Shown piece by piece: positions 55,374-64,000 of a stretch of 64,000 bases of DNA; the first letter of the stretch is position 1, and each line of letters opens with the position of its first letter. Source of the DNA: CAVPDG01 sp963702535 (lineage in GTDB: Bacteria > Chloroflexota > Anaerolineae > Anaerolineales > UBA4823). The stretch covers positions 1 to 64,000 of the forward strand of contig CAVPDG010000025.1 in the NCBI GenBank assembly GCA_963702535.1, in the 5' to 3' direction. The position numbers and the translations under genes are program-made. The notes beneath the pieces are model-generated. The model did not search any database, was not told the origin of the DNA, and saw only the letters and a program-made list of their open reading frames with translations.

Positions 55374-57034
55374 CACGGGCCTCCCAGCCAGTGGGCTGTA
55401 AAGCGGGTCAGGAACACCAGCACCTGGCGCAGCCACTCTCTTTGGGCTGGGTTACCGGGATCACGCTGGTAATTCTCATACGCCTCGTGCAACACTTTGT
55501 GATACGCCAGGAGTAGCTGGCGCAAGGCTTGCCTGGAGGGCAGCTCCCTTGCGTTTTGATATGTCGCAACTGGAACTTCTTCTACCAGGCGCGCCAGCTC
55601 GGCGACCAGGCTCTCCTGGCTTACCTGTTGCATGGCAGGTGGGCTGCCGCGCAGCAGGTTTTCCCTGCTCAGCTTCCAGGCTTCCAGGTGACGTTGGGGC
55701 ACGATGGCGTCCGGCAGCTCCCACGTGCCGCCGCCGATCCACTTGATCTCCACCCCGCGGCGGGCAGCCTCCTCGCCAAATTCGGCGGTGAAAAGCCCCG
55801 TCATCACGTCTGTCCGGGATAAGAAATCCGGCAGACTGGCAGGCGCCTGCAGGCTGGTCGCATTCGTTGCGCCAGCCAGCGCCTCGGCTGCCTGGCGTAG
55901 CTCAGCCTGCGCTTGCTGATCCTGCTCCAGCTCTGGCGCCCCCACCGCCGCCAGGAACTCGCTCAAGGTGTGCCGGGCGATAAACTCGCCGAACCTGCGC
56001 CGGATCAGCGACTTGGTCGCCGTGACCCACGATGTAGTGCCTTGACCATAGACCAGGCGCTGGATAGCGTGCGGATCGAAGGGATAAGGGCGCGTCAGGG
56101 AAGGCATCTGCCCGCCCCGGTATACGCTGAAAACCGCGTTGACATTCTTGAGGCGAATGCGGATGCCATCGCGCGTGCGCCCCTCCAGCGAGTACTCCTC
56201 CATTTGGTCGCACAGGTCGATGATACTGCGCAAGCGTTCGAACCCGCTCAATGCCACAACCGCCCCGGGTTTATCCACCGTCGGTCCCACCACGCGCGGC
56301 GCGCCGTCAATCGCTTCGAAGAGGGCAGCGTTATCCAGGTGCACGCGCACCAGCCCGGGACCGCCCACGCGGTAGATCGGCGATTTCTTGAACTCAGGCT
56401 GCACTTCACCGCCGCGGATCGCCATGAAGTTGTACTGGCTGCCGAAGACAGCCTGCAAGACAAAGCGCTGGGCTACCTGGATATCGCCAAGCTCGTAGAT
56501 ATCTTCCAGGTAAATGGCAGCCGTGCGATACGCCACCCAGAAAGCCACTGCAGCCACCAGCACCCACCTCAACACAGCCGGCGAAACCAGGGCGCGCAGT
56601 GGATAGAGGAGGAAGGCGATGGCGTTATCCAGGCTCATCTGCGGGAAGGTCAGGTAAGGTCCCCAGGTCAGGTAGAAAAGCGCCAGCAGGAAGGCGAATA
56701 CGCCCGGCAGCCAGTAGCGCAAGCGCAGCATGGGCTTGTGCAGCAAGATCAGCGTAATCACCAGGATCAACTGGAAGCAAACCAGCCCCACCAGCAGGGT
56801 CACAAAGACCCGCAGGTCGGTCAAGATGCGCAGCGGGTAGAACAGCAGGTTGAGCGTCGCAAACACCTGCGCACCGGGTAAATAATTCAGGTAAGCCAGG
56901 ACACCCCAAATGAAGCCGCCCAGGAAAATGAATATCTGGCGCCGGTAGTAGCCGCCGGAGGGCGTCATTGCCAGCACCCAGCTCGAGTTCAGCGAGCGCC
57001 CATCCTGATCCGCCTGGCTTGTTGCGCTCGTCAT
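55373..57034 (-). CDS. Membrane protein with SPFH-like cytoplasmic domain (553 aa)
   Basis: Five or six hydrophobic segments in the first 190 residues (IFIFLGGFIWGVLAYLNYLP, TLLVGLVCFQLILVITLILL, WLPGVFAFLLALFYLTWGPY, WVLVAAVAFWVAYRTAAIYL), then a band-7/SPFH-like region: GPGLVRVHLDNAALFEAIDG, DGIRIRLKNVNAVFSVYRGG, RRFGEFIARHTLSEFLAAVG, then a helical tail. ATG 57034 overlaps the upstream stop (ATGA). With its partner it may form a membrane scaffold. The longer frame to 57124 lies inside the upstream gene. Confidence 0.7.
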   Translation of the reverse strand: MTSATSQADQDGRSLNSSWVLAMTPSGGYYRRQIFIFLGGFIWGVLAYLNYLPGAQVFATLNLLFYPLRILTDLRVFVTLLVGLVCFQLILVITLILLHKPMLRLRYWLPGVFAFLLALFYLTWGPYLTFPQMSLDNAIAFLLYPLRALVSPAVLRWVLVAAVAFWVAYRTAAIYLEDIYELGDIQVAQRFVLQAVFGSQYNFMAIRGGEVQPEFKKSPIYRVGGPGLVRVHLDNAALFEAIDGAPRVVGPTVDKPGAVVALSGFERLRSIIDLCDQMEEYSLEGRTRDGIRIRLKNVNAVFSVYRGGQMPSLTRPYPFDPHAIQRLVYGQGTTSWVTATKSLIRRRFGEFIARHTLSEFLAAVGAPELEQDQQAQAELRQAAEALAGATNATSLQAPASLPDFLSRTDVMTGLFTAEFGEEAARRGVEIKWIGGGTWELPDAIVPQRHLEAWKLSRENLLRGSPPAMQQVSQESLVAELARLVEEVPVATYQNARELPSRQALRQLLLAYHKVLHEAYENYQRDPGNPAQREWLRQVLVFLTRFTAHWLGGP

Positions 57035-58467
57035 GGCTCCTGCACCCTGATCCAGTTGATGATCTCGCTCAGCGAGTTCAGGTCGGCGCCCAGCCGCTGC
57101 TGGAGCTGGGGATCCAGGATGCACTCCTGCAGCGTGCCGCGCAGCAGGCGGTCCAGGGTGATCTTCATCTGGAAGAATTCATCGCCGGGCTGCGTGGGTC
57201 GCGGCAAAGCCAGGATCTCAGCGTCAAAGCGCCGGGTGCAGGCTGCGGCAAAGCGCTCTACCGCACGCTGGCGCCCGTCCAGGGCGTGGACGTTGCGCAG
57301 CGCCTCGATGCGGTTTCGCTCCGCCCGCGCCCGCTGCAGCCAGGTCGCCACCCAGTCGTCCACCAGGCGGCGCTCCACCTCAGGCTTGAAGCGCAGGCTG
57401 CTGATCGAAACGCCTTCCACCCGGATGCCGCTATCCTGCAAGATCTCGAACTCCCGGCTGATCACCGTCGCCCCGCTCGGCTGTCCGACGCCATCCAGCT
57501 CAGCGACTTCGAAGCTGGTCAGCCGCTGGCGCACCATGCGCAGGATCACCTCCAGACCGGTATCGCCCGCCTGGTTCGCATCCAGGGGTGAGAGGAAGAG
57601 CTCGCCCACGGTGAACTTCTGTACGTATTCGCGCCACACGTCCACCGCCAGGTATGCCGGCAGCTTCTTGAGCGAGACGTGCGATGGCCGGTATTCCCCG
57701 GGGCGCGGCTCCGCAATTTTCTTCGCCTCCAGGGAGCGCGCCTGGGTAATGCCCTCCGCCCGCACCCACGCCTCCACCGAGCCGGGGTTGAAGCCGAAGG
57801 AGAGGTCCTCATCCCCCGGCGTGCGCTCCAGCCGGAAGGTGACGGAGATATTCGGCACCACTTCCACGCCATCGCGAGTCAGACCGCTGGTTTCAAGCCG
57901 GCGGCTCTGGCGCTGTTGGTATTCCTCATCCGTCTCGTCGCGCCGGCGAGCAGCGAAGGGGTCCTCTTCGCCGAGCGGACCGAGCGCTGGCACGGGCAAC
58001 GTCTGGCGGTGCAGGTCCACGCTGCCCGCCAGGTACTCGCTGCCGTTGGTGAAGGTCAAGCCCGGACCGATGACGCGCGTGAAAGCCACGTCGTTGCGCA
58101 GCACAGCGCCGCTGGCGGTATCCAGCATGATCACGCCCGGACCTCTGCGACCCGCCTCCCCCGGGCGCGTCTTTTCAATTCCGTTTTCTATGAAGATTGC
58201 CTGCCCGCCCGTCCCGAGCATGTACTTGACCAGCCGGCGGATCGCTTGCTTGCGGTCAGAGACCTTTTGCAGCGGCAGGACGAATTGGGAGAAGAACGCC
58301 ACCCACAGCAGGGCGAGCCCAAACACGGCGCAAACATAAACGCCCAGCGCCTCCGGAATGGGCATACCCGTAGAAGAAGATAGGAGCAGGAAGACCAACC
58401 CGGCGACGATGATCACCACCCAGATGCGCACCTGGGGCTTCTTCCAGATAGATGGCTTCTTCTTCAT
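57031..58467 (-). CDS. SPFH/band-7 membrane protein (478 aa)
   Basis: Two N-terminal helices (RIWVVIIVAGLVFLLLSSST and LGVYVCAVFGLALLWVAFFS), then an SPFH region: GGQAIFIENGIEKTRPGEAG, GPGVIMLDTASGAVLRNDVA, FTRVIGPGLTFTNGSEYLAG, RDGVEVVPNISVTFRLER. The following helices hold LRFKPEVERRLVDDWVATWL. SPFH proteins oligomerise on membranes. First gene of a four-gene overlapping operon ending with psuG. Unknown partner functions. Confidence 0.75.
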   Translation of the reverse strand: MKKKPSIWKKPQVRIWVVIIVAGLVFLLLSSSTGMPIPEALGVYVCAVFGLALLWVAFFSQFVLPLQKVSDRKQAIRRLVKYMLGTGGQAIFIENGIEKTRPGEAGRRGPGVIMLDTASGAVLRNDVAFTRVIGPGLTFTNGSEYLAGSVDLHRQTLPVPALGPLGEEDPFAARRRDETDEEYQQRQSRRLETSGLTRDGVEVVPNISVTFRLERTPGDEDLSFGFNPGSVEAWVRAEGITQARSLEAKKIAEPRPGEYRPSHVSLKKLPAYLAVDVWREYVQKFTVGELFLSPLDANQAGDTGLEVILRMVRQRLTSFEVAELDGVGQPSGATVISREFEILQDSGIRVEGVSISSLRFKPEVERRLVDDWVATWLQRARAERNRIEALRNVHALDGRQRAVERFAAACTRRFDAEILALPRPTQPGDEFFQMKITLDRLLRGTLQECILDPQLQQRLGADLNSLSEIINWIRVQEP

Positions 58468-58652
58468 GGTTCTTAATTGTATCAGGACTTGTGCAGTTCG
58501 GTGATGGAAACACTGCGGCTCATTGGGATTACCGTGATAGTTACCGGATTTGGGGGTGAAATCCGGAAATCATCCTCGCCAATACCAATGCGCCATCACC
58601 CCATGCCACTCATGTTATACTAGCCGGCGAGATTGAAGAAACGAGGTTAACT

Positions 58653-59864
58653 ATGTCCGATTTCCCCGGTAAAGGCAAGGTCGCCGTCCTGAAGACCTCC
58701 CCGGCGACCATCCTGGATGATATCGAAAAGCTGATGAAGCTCGCCGACTTCACCGCCGCCCTGCCCAAGGAGCGGCGCACCGGCATGAAGATCAACATCT
58801 CCTGGCAAACCTGGTACCCGGCCTGCTCCTCCACCCCCTGGCAGATCGAAGGCGTGATCCGCGCCCTGCAGAACGCCGGCTACAACGACCTGGTGGGGGT
58901 GCACAACGATACCGTGGTGGTCAACACCAACGACGCCGAGCGCAACAACAAGCACCTTTACGTCACCGACAAGTACAAGGTGCCCTGCCTGTACCTGTAC
59001 AACCAGGACTTCGAGTGGATGGAATACATCCCCAAGCAGCCCTTCCTGGTGCTGGACAAGGTCTACCCGCAGGGCGTGTTCATCCCCAAGGCGCTGGTCG
59101 GGATGAACATGATCCACCTGCCCACGGTAAAGACGCACGTCTTCACCACCATCACCGGGGCGATGAAGAACGCCTTCGGCGGGCTGCTGCACCGCAACCG
59201 CCACTGGACGCATTCCGTGATCCACGACACGCTGGTCGATCTGCTGATGATCCAGCAGGATATCCACCCCGGCGTCTTCGCCGTGATGGACGGCACCTTC
59301 GCCGGCGATGGACCCGGACCGCGCGCCATGCGCTGGCACGAGAAGGACATCCTGCTGGCGTCCTCCGACCAGGTGGCGATCGACGCCGTCTCCGCCCGCC
59401 TGCAGGGCTTCGACCCGCTGAGCATCCGCTTCATCCGCCGGGCGCACGAGATGGGGCTGGGCGTCGGCGACCCGCGCCAGATCGAGATCGTCGGCTACGA
59501 CATCGAGCAGGAGCCGCCCTGGAACTTCGTCCAGGAAGATACCTTCGCCAGCCGCGGGCAGAAGCTGATCTACCACGGTCCGCTCAAACCCTTCGAGAAG
59601 ATCCTGCTGCAAAGCCCGCTGGTGCCCTGGTCTTACTTTGCCAGCAACTTCTACCACAACGTTTACTGGTACCCCTTCGTCGGGCGCAAGCGCGTCGAAG
59701 CCGCCCTGCAGACGCCGTGGGGACAGCTCTTCAAGAGCTATGGCGATGGCGGCGTGGTCATGCCCGGCATGCAGCCCAAGACGGTCGTCCAGGCAGGCAT
59801 CGGCTTGGCAGCGGTGGCTGCCGCCGTCTTTGCCGCGGCGTACTACCTGCGGAAACGGTCGTAA
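58653..59864 (+). CDS. DUF362 protein with C-terminal membrane anchor (403 aa)
   Basis: KVAVLKTSPATILDDIEKLM, GMKINISWQTWYPACSSTPW, GVIRALQNAGYNDLVGVHND, MNMIHLPTVKTHVFTTITGA with MKNAFGGLL, the DUF362 core, and VFAVMDGTFAGDGPGPRAMR, LLASSDQVAIDAVSARLQGF. It ends with a helix, AGIGLAAVAAAVFAAAYYLR, and KRS. Iron-sulfur cysteines are not obvious. TTATACT upstream may be its -10. Role unknown, although DUF362 members often accompany redox proteins. Confidence 0.8.
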   Translation: MSDFPGKGKVAVLKTSPATILDDIEKLMKLADFTAALPKERRTGMKINISWQTWYPACSSTPWQIEGVIRALQNAGYNDLVGVHNDTVVVNTNDAERNNKHLYVTDKYKVPCLYLYNQDFEWMEYIPKQPFLVLDKVYPQGVFIPKALVGMNMIHLPTVKTHVFTTITGAMKNAFGGLLHRNRHWTHSVIHDTLVDLLMIQQDIHPGVFAVMDGTFAGDGPGPRAMRWHEKDILLASSDQVAIDAVSARLQGFDPLSIRFIRRAHEMGLGVGDPRQIEIVGYDIEQEPPWNFVQEDTFASRGQKLIYHGPLKPFEKILLQSPLVPWSYFASNFYHNVYWYPFVGRKRVEAALQTPWGQLFKSYGDGGVVMPGMQPKTVVQAGIGLAAVAAAVFAAAYYLRKRS

Positions 59865-59940
59865 ACTCATCATCAAACCGCTCGAAGCCCTGGCATCGCC
59901 CCGCAGGCGATGCCAGGTTCTTCCACCCTGAGCCGTCCCA

Positions 59941-60599
59941 TGATCCGCGTCGAATTTCACTGCCACACGCACTATTCCAAAGACAGCCTGCTGCACCCGC
60001 AGCGCCTGCTCGAGGCTTGCCGGCGCAAAGGCATCCAGCGGGTGGTGGTCACCGACCACAACAACAACCTGGGCGGGCTGCACGCCCAGCGCCTGGACCC
60101 GCAGTTAGCCATCCCCGGCGAAGAGGTGCAGACCACGGCCGGCGAGCTGCTCGCCTTCTTCGTGACGGAAGAGGTGCCGCGCGGCCTGCCGCCCAAGGAG
60201 ACCATCGCCCGCCTGCGCGACCAGGGGGCGTTCATCAGCGTCTCGCACCCTTACGATGTGCTGCGCAGCGGCACTGGGAGGAGAACGACTTGCTGGAGAT
60301 CCTGCCGCTGGTGGACGCCATCGAGACGTTCAACGCCCGCTGCATGAAGGCGAGCTACAACCGCCAGGCGCAGAGCGTTGGCGCAGCAGCACGGCATCCT
60401 GGGCACCGCCGGCTCGGACGCCCACACTGCCTTCGAGCTGGGACAAGCGGCGATGCTGCTGCCGGAATTCAACGACGCCGAGAGCCTGCGCCAGGCTTTG
60501 AAGCAAGCCCAGCCGCAGATGCGCCTCTCCAGCCCCTTCGTCCACTTCTCCTCGCGCTACGCCGTCTGGCGCAAGAAAATGGGCTGGCAGCCATCTTGA
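59941..60599 (+). CDS. PHP-domain phosphoesterase, two frameshifts (about 220 aa)
   Basis: MIRVEFHCHTHYSKDSLLHP carries the HxHxxxS-D metal motif; VVVTDHNN, LAIPGEEVQTTAGELLAFFV, FISVSHPYDV (His) follow. A missing G near 60272 shifts the frame to HWEENDLLEILPLVDAIETF, with NARCMKASYNRQ. A second shift near 60381 continues AQQHGILGTAGSDAHTAFEL, the last metal motif, ending KKMGWQPS. All metal-binding blocks are present, so it probably is intact in the cell. PHP proteins hydrolyse phosphates; substrate unknown. Between DUF362 and tRNA-Leu. Confidence 0.8.
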
Positions 60600-60632
60600 C
60601 CTGCCCGCCAAAACGAGTAGAATCATCCCCAC

Positions 60633-60714
60633 GGGCCGGTGGCGGAATGGCAGACGCTGTGGACTTAAAATCCACCGGGGAAACCCATGTGGGTTCGACT
60701 CCCCACCCGGCCTA
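60633..60714 (+). tRNA. tRNA-Leu (anticodon TAA)
   Basis: Acceptor GGGCCGG pairs with CCGGCCT (one G-T), anticodon stem-loop TGGACTTAAAATCCA (anticodon TAA), a class II variable arm, T arm GTGGGTTCGACTCCCAC. CCA not encoded. Confidence 0.93.
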
Positions 60715-61039
60715 TGTAGAAAAACCAGTGACCCTGGTTTTTTATTTTCAGACCCAAGCCGGGGCGTTCCGCCAGCCCTCAATCCAGCCCGCTGGCATCC
60801 GGCCAATTTTTCGAGATCATCCCACCTCAACTGCGTAATCCCTAAACCTGTCAAAATTGTTAAGCTTCAATCGCGGTTCCTTAACTAAACCTGTGTAGAC
60901 AATCACCGCATTATTTGCTACACTGACCATACTCCAATCCACTGAGAGCAAGCCTGCATCGCCGCTCCAATATCTACGCTCTCCTCACTGCACGATAGTT
61001 TTGCTGAGCATCTGCCTGGGGCAGAGAAAGGAGCTAAAG

Positions 61040-61258
61040 ATGTACAAGCCGCTGGAGTACTGTCCGAGTTGCGCCAGCCGGCGCGAATTGGACCAATCGC
61101 TCGGCTTTCTGGCAAGCAGCCACCCCGGGAAAGAAATCCTGATTTACCAATATCACTGCGCCGCGTGTAACGCCTACGTGCACAGCACAACGCTGGATTA
61201 CCAGGAAATCACCACCCCCACCCAGGCTGAGGTGATTTCCATTCCAGCGTATGTCTAG
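61040..61258 (+). CDS. Zinc-ribbon protein (72 aa)
   Basis: YCPSCASRRELDQSLGFLAS and YQYHCAACNAYVHSTTLDYQ supply two CxxC knuckles (CPSC and CAAC) about 37 residues apart, a typical zinc ribbon. AAAGGAG site before the ATG; a terminator follows. Function unknown; possibly nucleic-acid binding. Confidence 0.7.
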   Translation: MYKPLEYCPSCASRRELDQSLGFLASSHPGKEILIYQYHCAACNAYVHSTTLDYQEITTPTQAEVISIPAYV

Positions 61259-61280
61259 TCGATTTCCACCTTTCATCCAA

Positions 61281-61309
61281 CGCCCGGCGAGAGTCGGGCG
61301 TTTTTGTTC
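61281..61309 (+). terminator. Terminator after the zinc-ribbon gene
   Basis: ACGCCCGGC pairs with GTCGGGCGT (one G-T near the loop) around GAGA, followed by TTTT. Confidence 0.8.
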
Positions 61310-61600
61310 ACCAATTTTTGTTCCTCCAATACTTGCCCGCTCTCGGGTGAAGGAACATCTTCTCCACTGATCCACAAATTAAGCGCTACCCACTCACCAC
61401 GCTCGTTGATCATCGGGCTGCCGGTGAGCCGTTGGAATTGCCTCCTCAACCCTGGCGCGAACATCATCTAGATCTGCCTGCCCAGCGCCTTCCGCCAACA
61501 ACACTGAATCACTGAGGCACTGATAAGTAATGAGATACTGAAAGATGAATAAGCTGAAACGTATATCCTGTTTATCACTACAGATGTCAGGCATTACCTA
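61310..61600 (-). pseudogene. Possible trypsin-like peptidase fragment
   Basis: On the minus strand, two frames give SVLLAEGAGQADLDDVRARV and RLTGSPMINERGEWVALNLW. The latter resembles the GSPxxNxxGExV segment near the active serine of trypsin-like peptidases. No complete gene; low confidence. Confidence 0.25.
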
Positions 61601-61787
61601 CACCGCGATCAGTGCCTCATTTCTGTTCACGGTTCAGTGATTGAGTCTCATGGTACCGTGTCAGCGTAGCGCCTGCCCGGTCGGGGGTAAAGACCCTGGA
61701 GGCGCCGCCCTTCTATTTCGAACAGCCCCTCAGGTTTCATCCAAAACGGCTATAATAGCCCGATTACACGCCCCAGGAGAGAGCCTC

Positions 61788-62891
61788 ATGCCCGAGCAGC
61801 CCCACAACCCCTCCCCCTCCACCCTCCCCGGTTCCCCGCAGGAGCCCATCCCCGTCGCCGTGCTGGGCGCCCCCGGCGCAGTGGGGCAGCGCTTCGTGCA
61901 GCTCCTGGACGGGCATCCCTGGTTCAAGGTCGTCGCCCTCACCGGGTCGGAGCGCGCCGTGGGACAAAGCTATGCGCATGCCTGTCACTGGGTCCTGCCC
62001 TCCCCCATGCCCGCCTGGGCGGCGGAGATGCCCGTGCTGCCCAACTCTCCCGAAAGCATGGCGGCGCGCCTGGCTTTCTCCGCCCTGCCGGCATCCGCTG
62101 CCGAGTCCGTCGAGCCGCTTTTCGCCAGCAGCGGCATTGCGGTCTGCACCAACGCCTCCACCTATCGCACAGCGCAAGATGTGCCGCTCGTCCTGCCGGA
62201 GGTCAACCCTGACCACACGCGCCTGGTCGAGCGCCAGCGGCGCGAGCGGGGCTGGGGTGGCTGCATCGTAGCCAACGCCAACTGCACCATCACCGGTCTG
62301 ACGGTCGCCCTCAAAGCCTTGCTCGACCGTTTCGGGCTGCGCAAGGTCTTCGTCGTCTCCATGCAGGCGGTCTCCGGCGCAGGCTACCCCGGCATACCCT
62401 CCATGGACATCCTGGGCAATGTGGTGCCCTATATCGACGGTGAAGAAGAGAAGATGGAATGGGAGCCGCGCAAGATGCTCGGCAGCTTGCAAGAGGAGAG
62501 CGTTGCCCTGGCAGACCTGGCGATCTCCGCCCATGCCAACCGCGTGCCGGTGGTCGACGGGCATATGCTCTGCCTGAGCGTGGAGCTGGCAACAAAGGCT
62601 GCTATCGATGAAGTGGGCGAGGCTTTGCGCAGCTACGCCGCGCCACCGGTCAGCCAACACCTGCCCAGCGCCCCGCCGGCGCCGATCTTGCTCAAGGACG
62701 AGCCCGACCGCCCGCAGCCGCGCCTGGACTTGCTAAGCGGCGCGGGCATGACCACCGTCGTGGGGCGGCTGCGCCCGGATACCTTGCTGGATTACAAGAT
62801 GGTGGTCTTATCGCACAACACGATCCGCGGCGCGGCAGGCGGCTCGCTCTACAACGCCGAGCTGCTGGTACGCCAGGGATACGTCCGCTAG
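61788..62891 (+). CDS. asd: Aspartate-semialdehyde dehydrogenase, archaeal type (367 aa)
   Basis: VAVLGAPGAVGQRFVQLLDG (NADP-binding), WVLPSPMP, FSALPASAAESVEPLFASSG, VCTNASTYRTAQDVPLVLPE, IVANANCTITGLTVALKALL (catalytic Cys), MQAVSGAGYPGIPSMDILGN, ISAHANRVPVVDGHMLCLSV (His), LLDYKMVVLSHNTIRGAAGG. This is the archaeal/fungal-type enzyme. It reduces aspartyl phosphate to aspartate semialdehyde for lysine, threonine and methionine synthesis. ATG 61788 after CAGGAGAGA is chosen over the longer frame, whose extra part matches nothing. TATAAT at 61751 may be its -10. Confidence 0.92.
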   Translation: MPEQPHNPSPSTLPGSPQEPIPVAVLGAPGAVGQRFVQLLDGHPWFKVVALTGSERAVGQSYAHACHWVLPSPMPAWAAEMPVLPNSPESMAARLAFSALPASAAESVEPLFASSGIAVCTNASTYRTAQDVPLVLPEVNPDHTRLVERQRRERGWGGCIVANANCTITGLTVALKALLDRFGLRKVFVVSMQAVSGAGYPGIPSMDILGNVVPYIDGEEEKMEWEPRKMLGSLQEESVALADLAISAHANRVPVVDGHMLCLSVELATKAAIDEVGEALRSYAAPPVSQHLPSAPPAPILLKDEPDRPQPRLDLLSGAGMTTVVGRLRPDTLLDYKMVVLSHNTIRGAAGGSLYNAELLVRQGYVR

Positions 62892-63157
62892 GCGCTGCTC
62901 AGCGCCACGGCGGCTGCCAGGGGCAGGCAGACGAGCGGGATCAAGACGAGCCAGGGGATGCTTTCGAGCGAGATCCCCGCCGCCAGCAGCAGCAGGGCGA
63001 TCAGCAGGCTGGCGACGAGCACAGCCGGCAGGCGGCGGCGCCAGGTGCGCCGGTTGTAACGCGCCGCATCGAGGTTCTCCAGCGGCTCTGCCAGGCGCCG
63101 CAGGTCGGGAAGGGTTTCTCGGACGGGATAATGCTGGGTGGTCAGGTCGGCTTTCAT
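62888..63157 (-). CDS. Small membrane protein (89 aa)
   Basis: MKADLTTQHYPVRETLPDLR, RLAEPLENLDAARYNRRTWR, then two helices, AVLVASLLIALLLLAAGISL and IPWLVLIPLVCLPLAAAVAL. Its 3' end overlaps asd by four bases on the opposite strand. Role unknown. Confidence 0.6.
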   Translation of the reverse strand: MKADLTTQHYPVRETLPDLRRLAEPLENLDAARYNRRTWRRRLPAVLVASLLIALLLLAAGISLESIPWLVLIPLVCLPLAAAVALSSA

Positions 63158-63950
63158 AATCTTTTGCTCCCCACTGCCGTTTTAACCAATTAATATTACC
63201 TATGGAGTAGAACGCCCGGTCTCCCGAAAGGTTTCGTTTTGGACATTACAGAATTGCAAGGAGTTTTGCCGGGTTGAGGTTACGGATTCAATCGCTATCC
63301 CCTTCCGCAGCGGAGATGGCGCTTTTAAACAAACACACGAATGCGCCTTAAGCCATTCGTGCATTTGCGGACACCAATACTGGTTCCAGAAAAGATCGGC
63401 AGGGTCCCCTTCGCCTGGCAACCATCGGGCTTGCTGGATGCCGGCCAGGCGATTATCACTCTGCCCCAGGTATCGACTTATCTGTTAAATGCGGGCGAGG
63501 GTGAGTTTGTAATACGCCCCGTGAAATGATGAAACATCATTGCTTAAACTCACCCTCGACCTGTCTCCCCCTGCAAAATGACACTCGCCCAAGTGTCATA
63601 AAGATAAACGGGGGTGTAAATATTCTGTTACAGCGTTAAGCCCTCTTAAGGTAATTGTCAGGATTTATTGCCCCTGTCAGGATTCTGGCAGGAAATTAGC
63701 CGCGATGGATGATCAGCACTTTCAATCTTGAGTTTCCGTTCACCCGCGTGATCACTTTGCAGATCGTTTGGAGAGAGCACACGGCTGCCTTCTGTCTCGC
63801 CTTACTTTTAAAACGCTGGTCTATTCGAATGCAATCGTTTTTCTAGCACAATTTCCAATAAACGAATACCCCCCTTGGACAGGCAAATAGGCTGTAAAGA
63901 GTTGGGGAATAGGCTCGTAACCAGACGTTGGCGGCGGCTTTTATGCTAAA
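63158..63950. other. Intergenic, mostly no gene seen
   Basis: Two opposing short frames (plus 63341-63529, minus 63200-63421) look protein-like but neither has a recognised domain or a convincing ribosome site, so neither is called. TTATGCTAAAAT at 63941-63952 could be the -10 region for fmt. Confidence 0.45.
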
Positions 63951-64000
63951 ATGCTCCCCATGATCCTTCCCCGCATCGTCTTCATGGGCTCCCCGGAATT
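63951..64000 (+). CDS. fmt: Methionyl-tRNA formyltransferase, first codons only
   Basis: The last bases encode MILPRIVFMGSPEF (from ATG 63960; an in-frame ATG at 63951 is also possible). The R-I-V-F-M-G-(T/S)-P-E-F start is diagnostic of Fmt, which formylates initiator Met-tRNA. The rest lies beyond the window. Confidence 0.8.
   Translation, partial: MLPMILPRIVFMGSPE

Noticed and set aside
59015..60838. A long plus-strand frame across DUF362, PHP and tRNA-Leu
   Set aside because: Shadow of the real genes in another frame; its sequence is Arg/Pro/Ala-rich and it crosses a tRNA.
63200..63529. Opposed short frames that each look protein-like
   Set aside because: Neither has a convincing start, ribosome binding site or known motif, so calling one would be a guess.

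Overview
The window looks like a chromosomal segment of a Chloroflexota (probably Anaerolineae-like) bacterium. The reasons are GC-rich host genes, Thr/Pro-repeat surface proteins, an archaeal-type aspartate-semialdehyde dehydrogenase, SPFH/DUF362 genes, and the mixture of host genes with long accessory stretches. The taxonomic call is inference; no rRNA or other marker is present.

Layout. 1-3.1 kb: a catabolic locus on the minus strand (solute-binding protein, FGGY sugar kinase, GntR/HutC regulator), all frameshifted. 3.2-4.9 kb: an ISKra4-like insertion sequence. 5-13.7 kb: a patchwork of small genes, a frameshifted QueG-like Fe-S protein, a protein with a PDZ domain nested in an NTF2-like fold, a PadR/membrane-protein pair and mobile-element debris. 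14.0-14.9 kb: an alpha/beta hydrolase. 14.98-18.89 kb: five minus-strand genes, each followed by an integron attC-like site and with stop codons inside or next to the sites. This is an integron cassette array without a visible integrase (CALIN type). 19.3-24.1 kb: a restriction-modification locus (two methyltransferase-type genes and a broken GIY-YIG/helicase gene). 24.4-27.1 kb: an acyltransferase-3 protein and three small membrane proteins.

27.5-38.8 kb: a GC-rich DNA-processing module of a mobile element: UvrD-like helicase, SWIM zinc finger, Rad52-like annealing protein, RadC/JAB protein, a methyltransferase fused to a SNF2-like helicase, and a HIRAN protein. Intrinsic terminator-like hairpins lie in most of its gaps, directly before the ribosome binding sites. 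39.2-45.6 kb: an AT-richer integrated element with a long palindrome, a ribbon-helix-helix protein, a P4-type primase/helicase, an excisionase and a tyrosine recombinase ending 75 bp from the 3' end of tRNA-Val.

45.7-64 kb: host chromosome. A cobalamin riboswitch precedes btuF-btuC-btuD. Then come 6-phosphogluconolactonase with a sulfite-oxidase-like molybdoenzyme, an RpiR regulator with a fumarylacetoacetate-hydrolase-family protein, a two-gene SPFH membrane pair overlapping psuK-psuG (pseudouridine breakdown), DUF362, a PHP phosphoesterase, tRNA-Leu, asd and the first codons of fmt.

A caution applies throughout. Many genes, including conserved ones (btuF, pgl, PHP, recombinase, primase), carry single-base indels, several in homopolymers, while the protein sequence remains intact on both sides. 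Many apparent pseudogenes may therefore be sequencing errors. They are typed as pseudogenes only where decay looks likely or the breaks are many.
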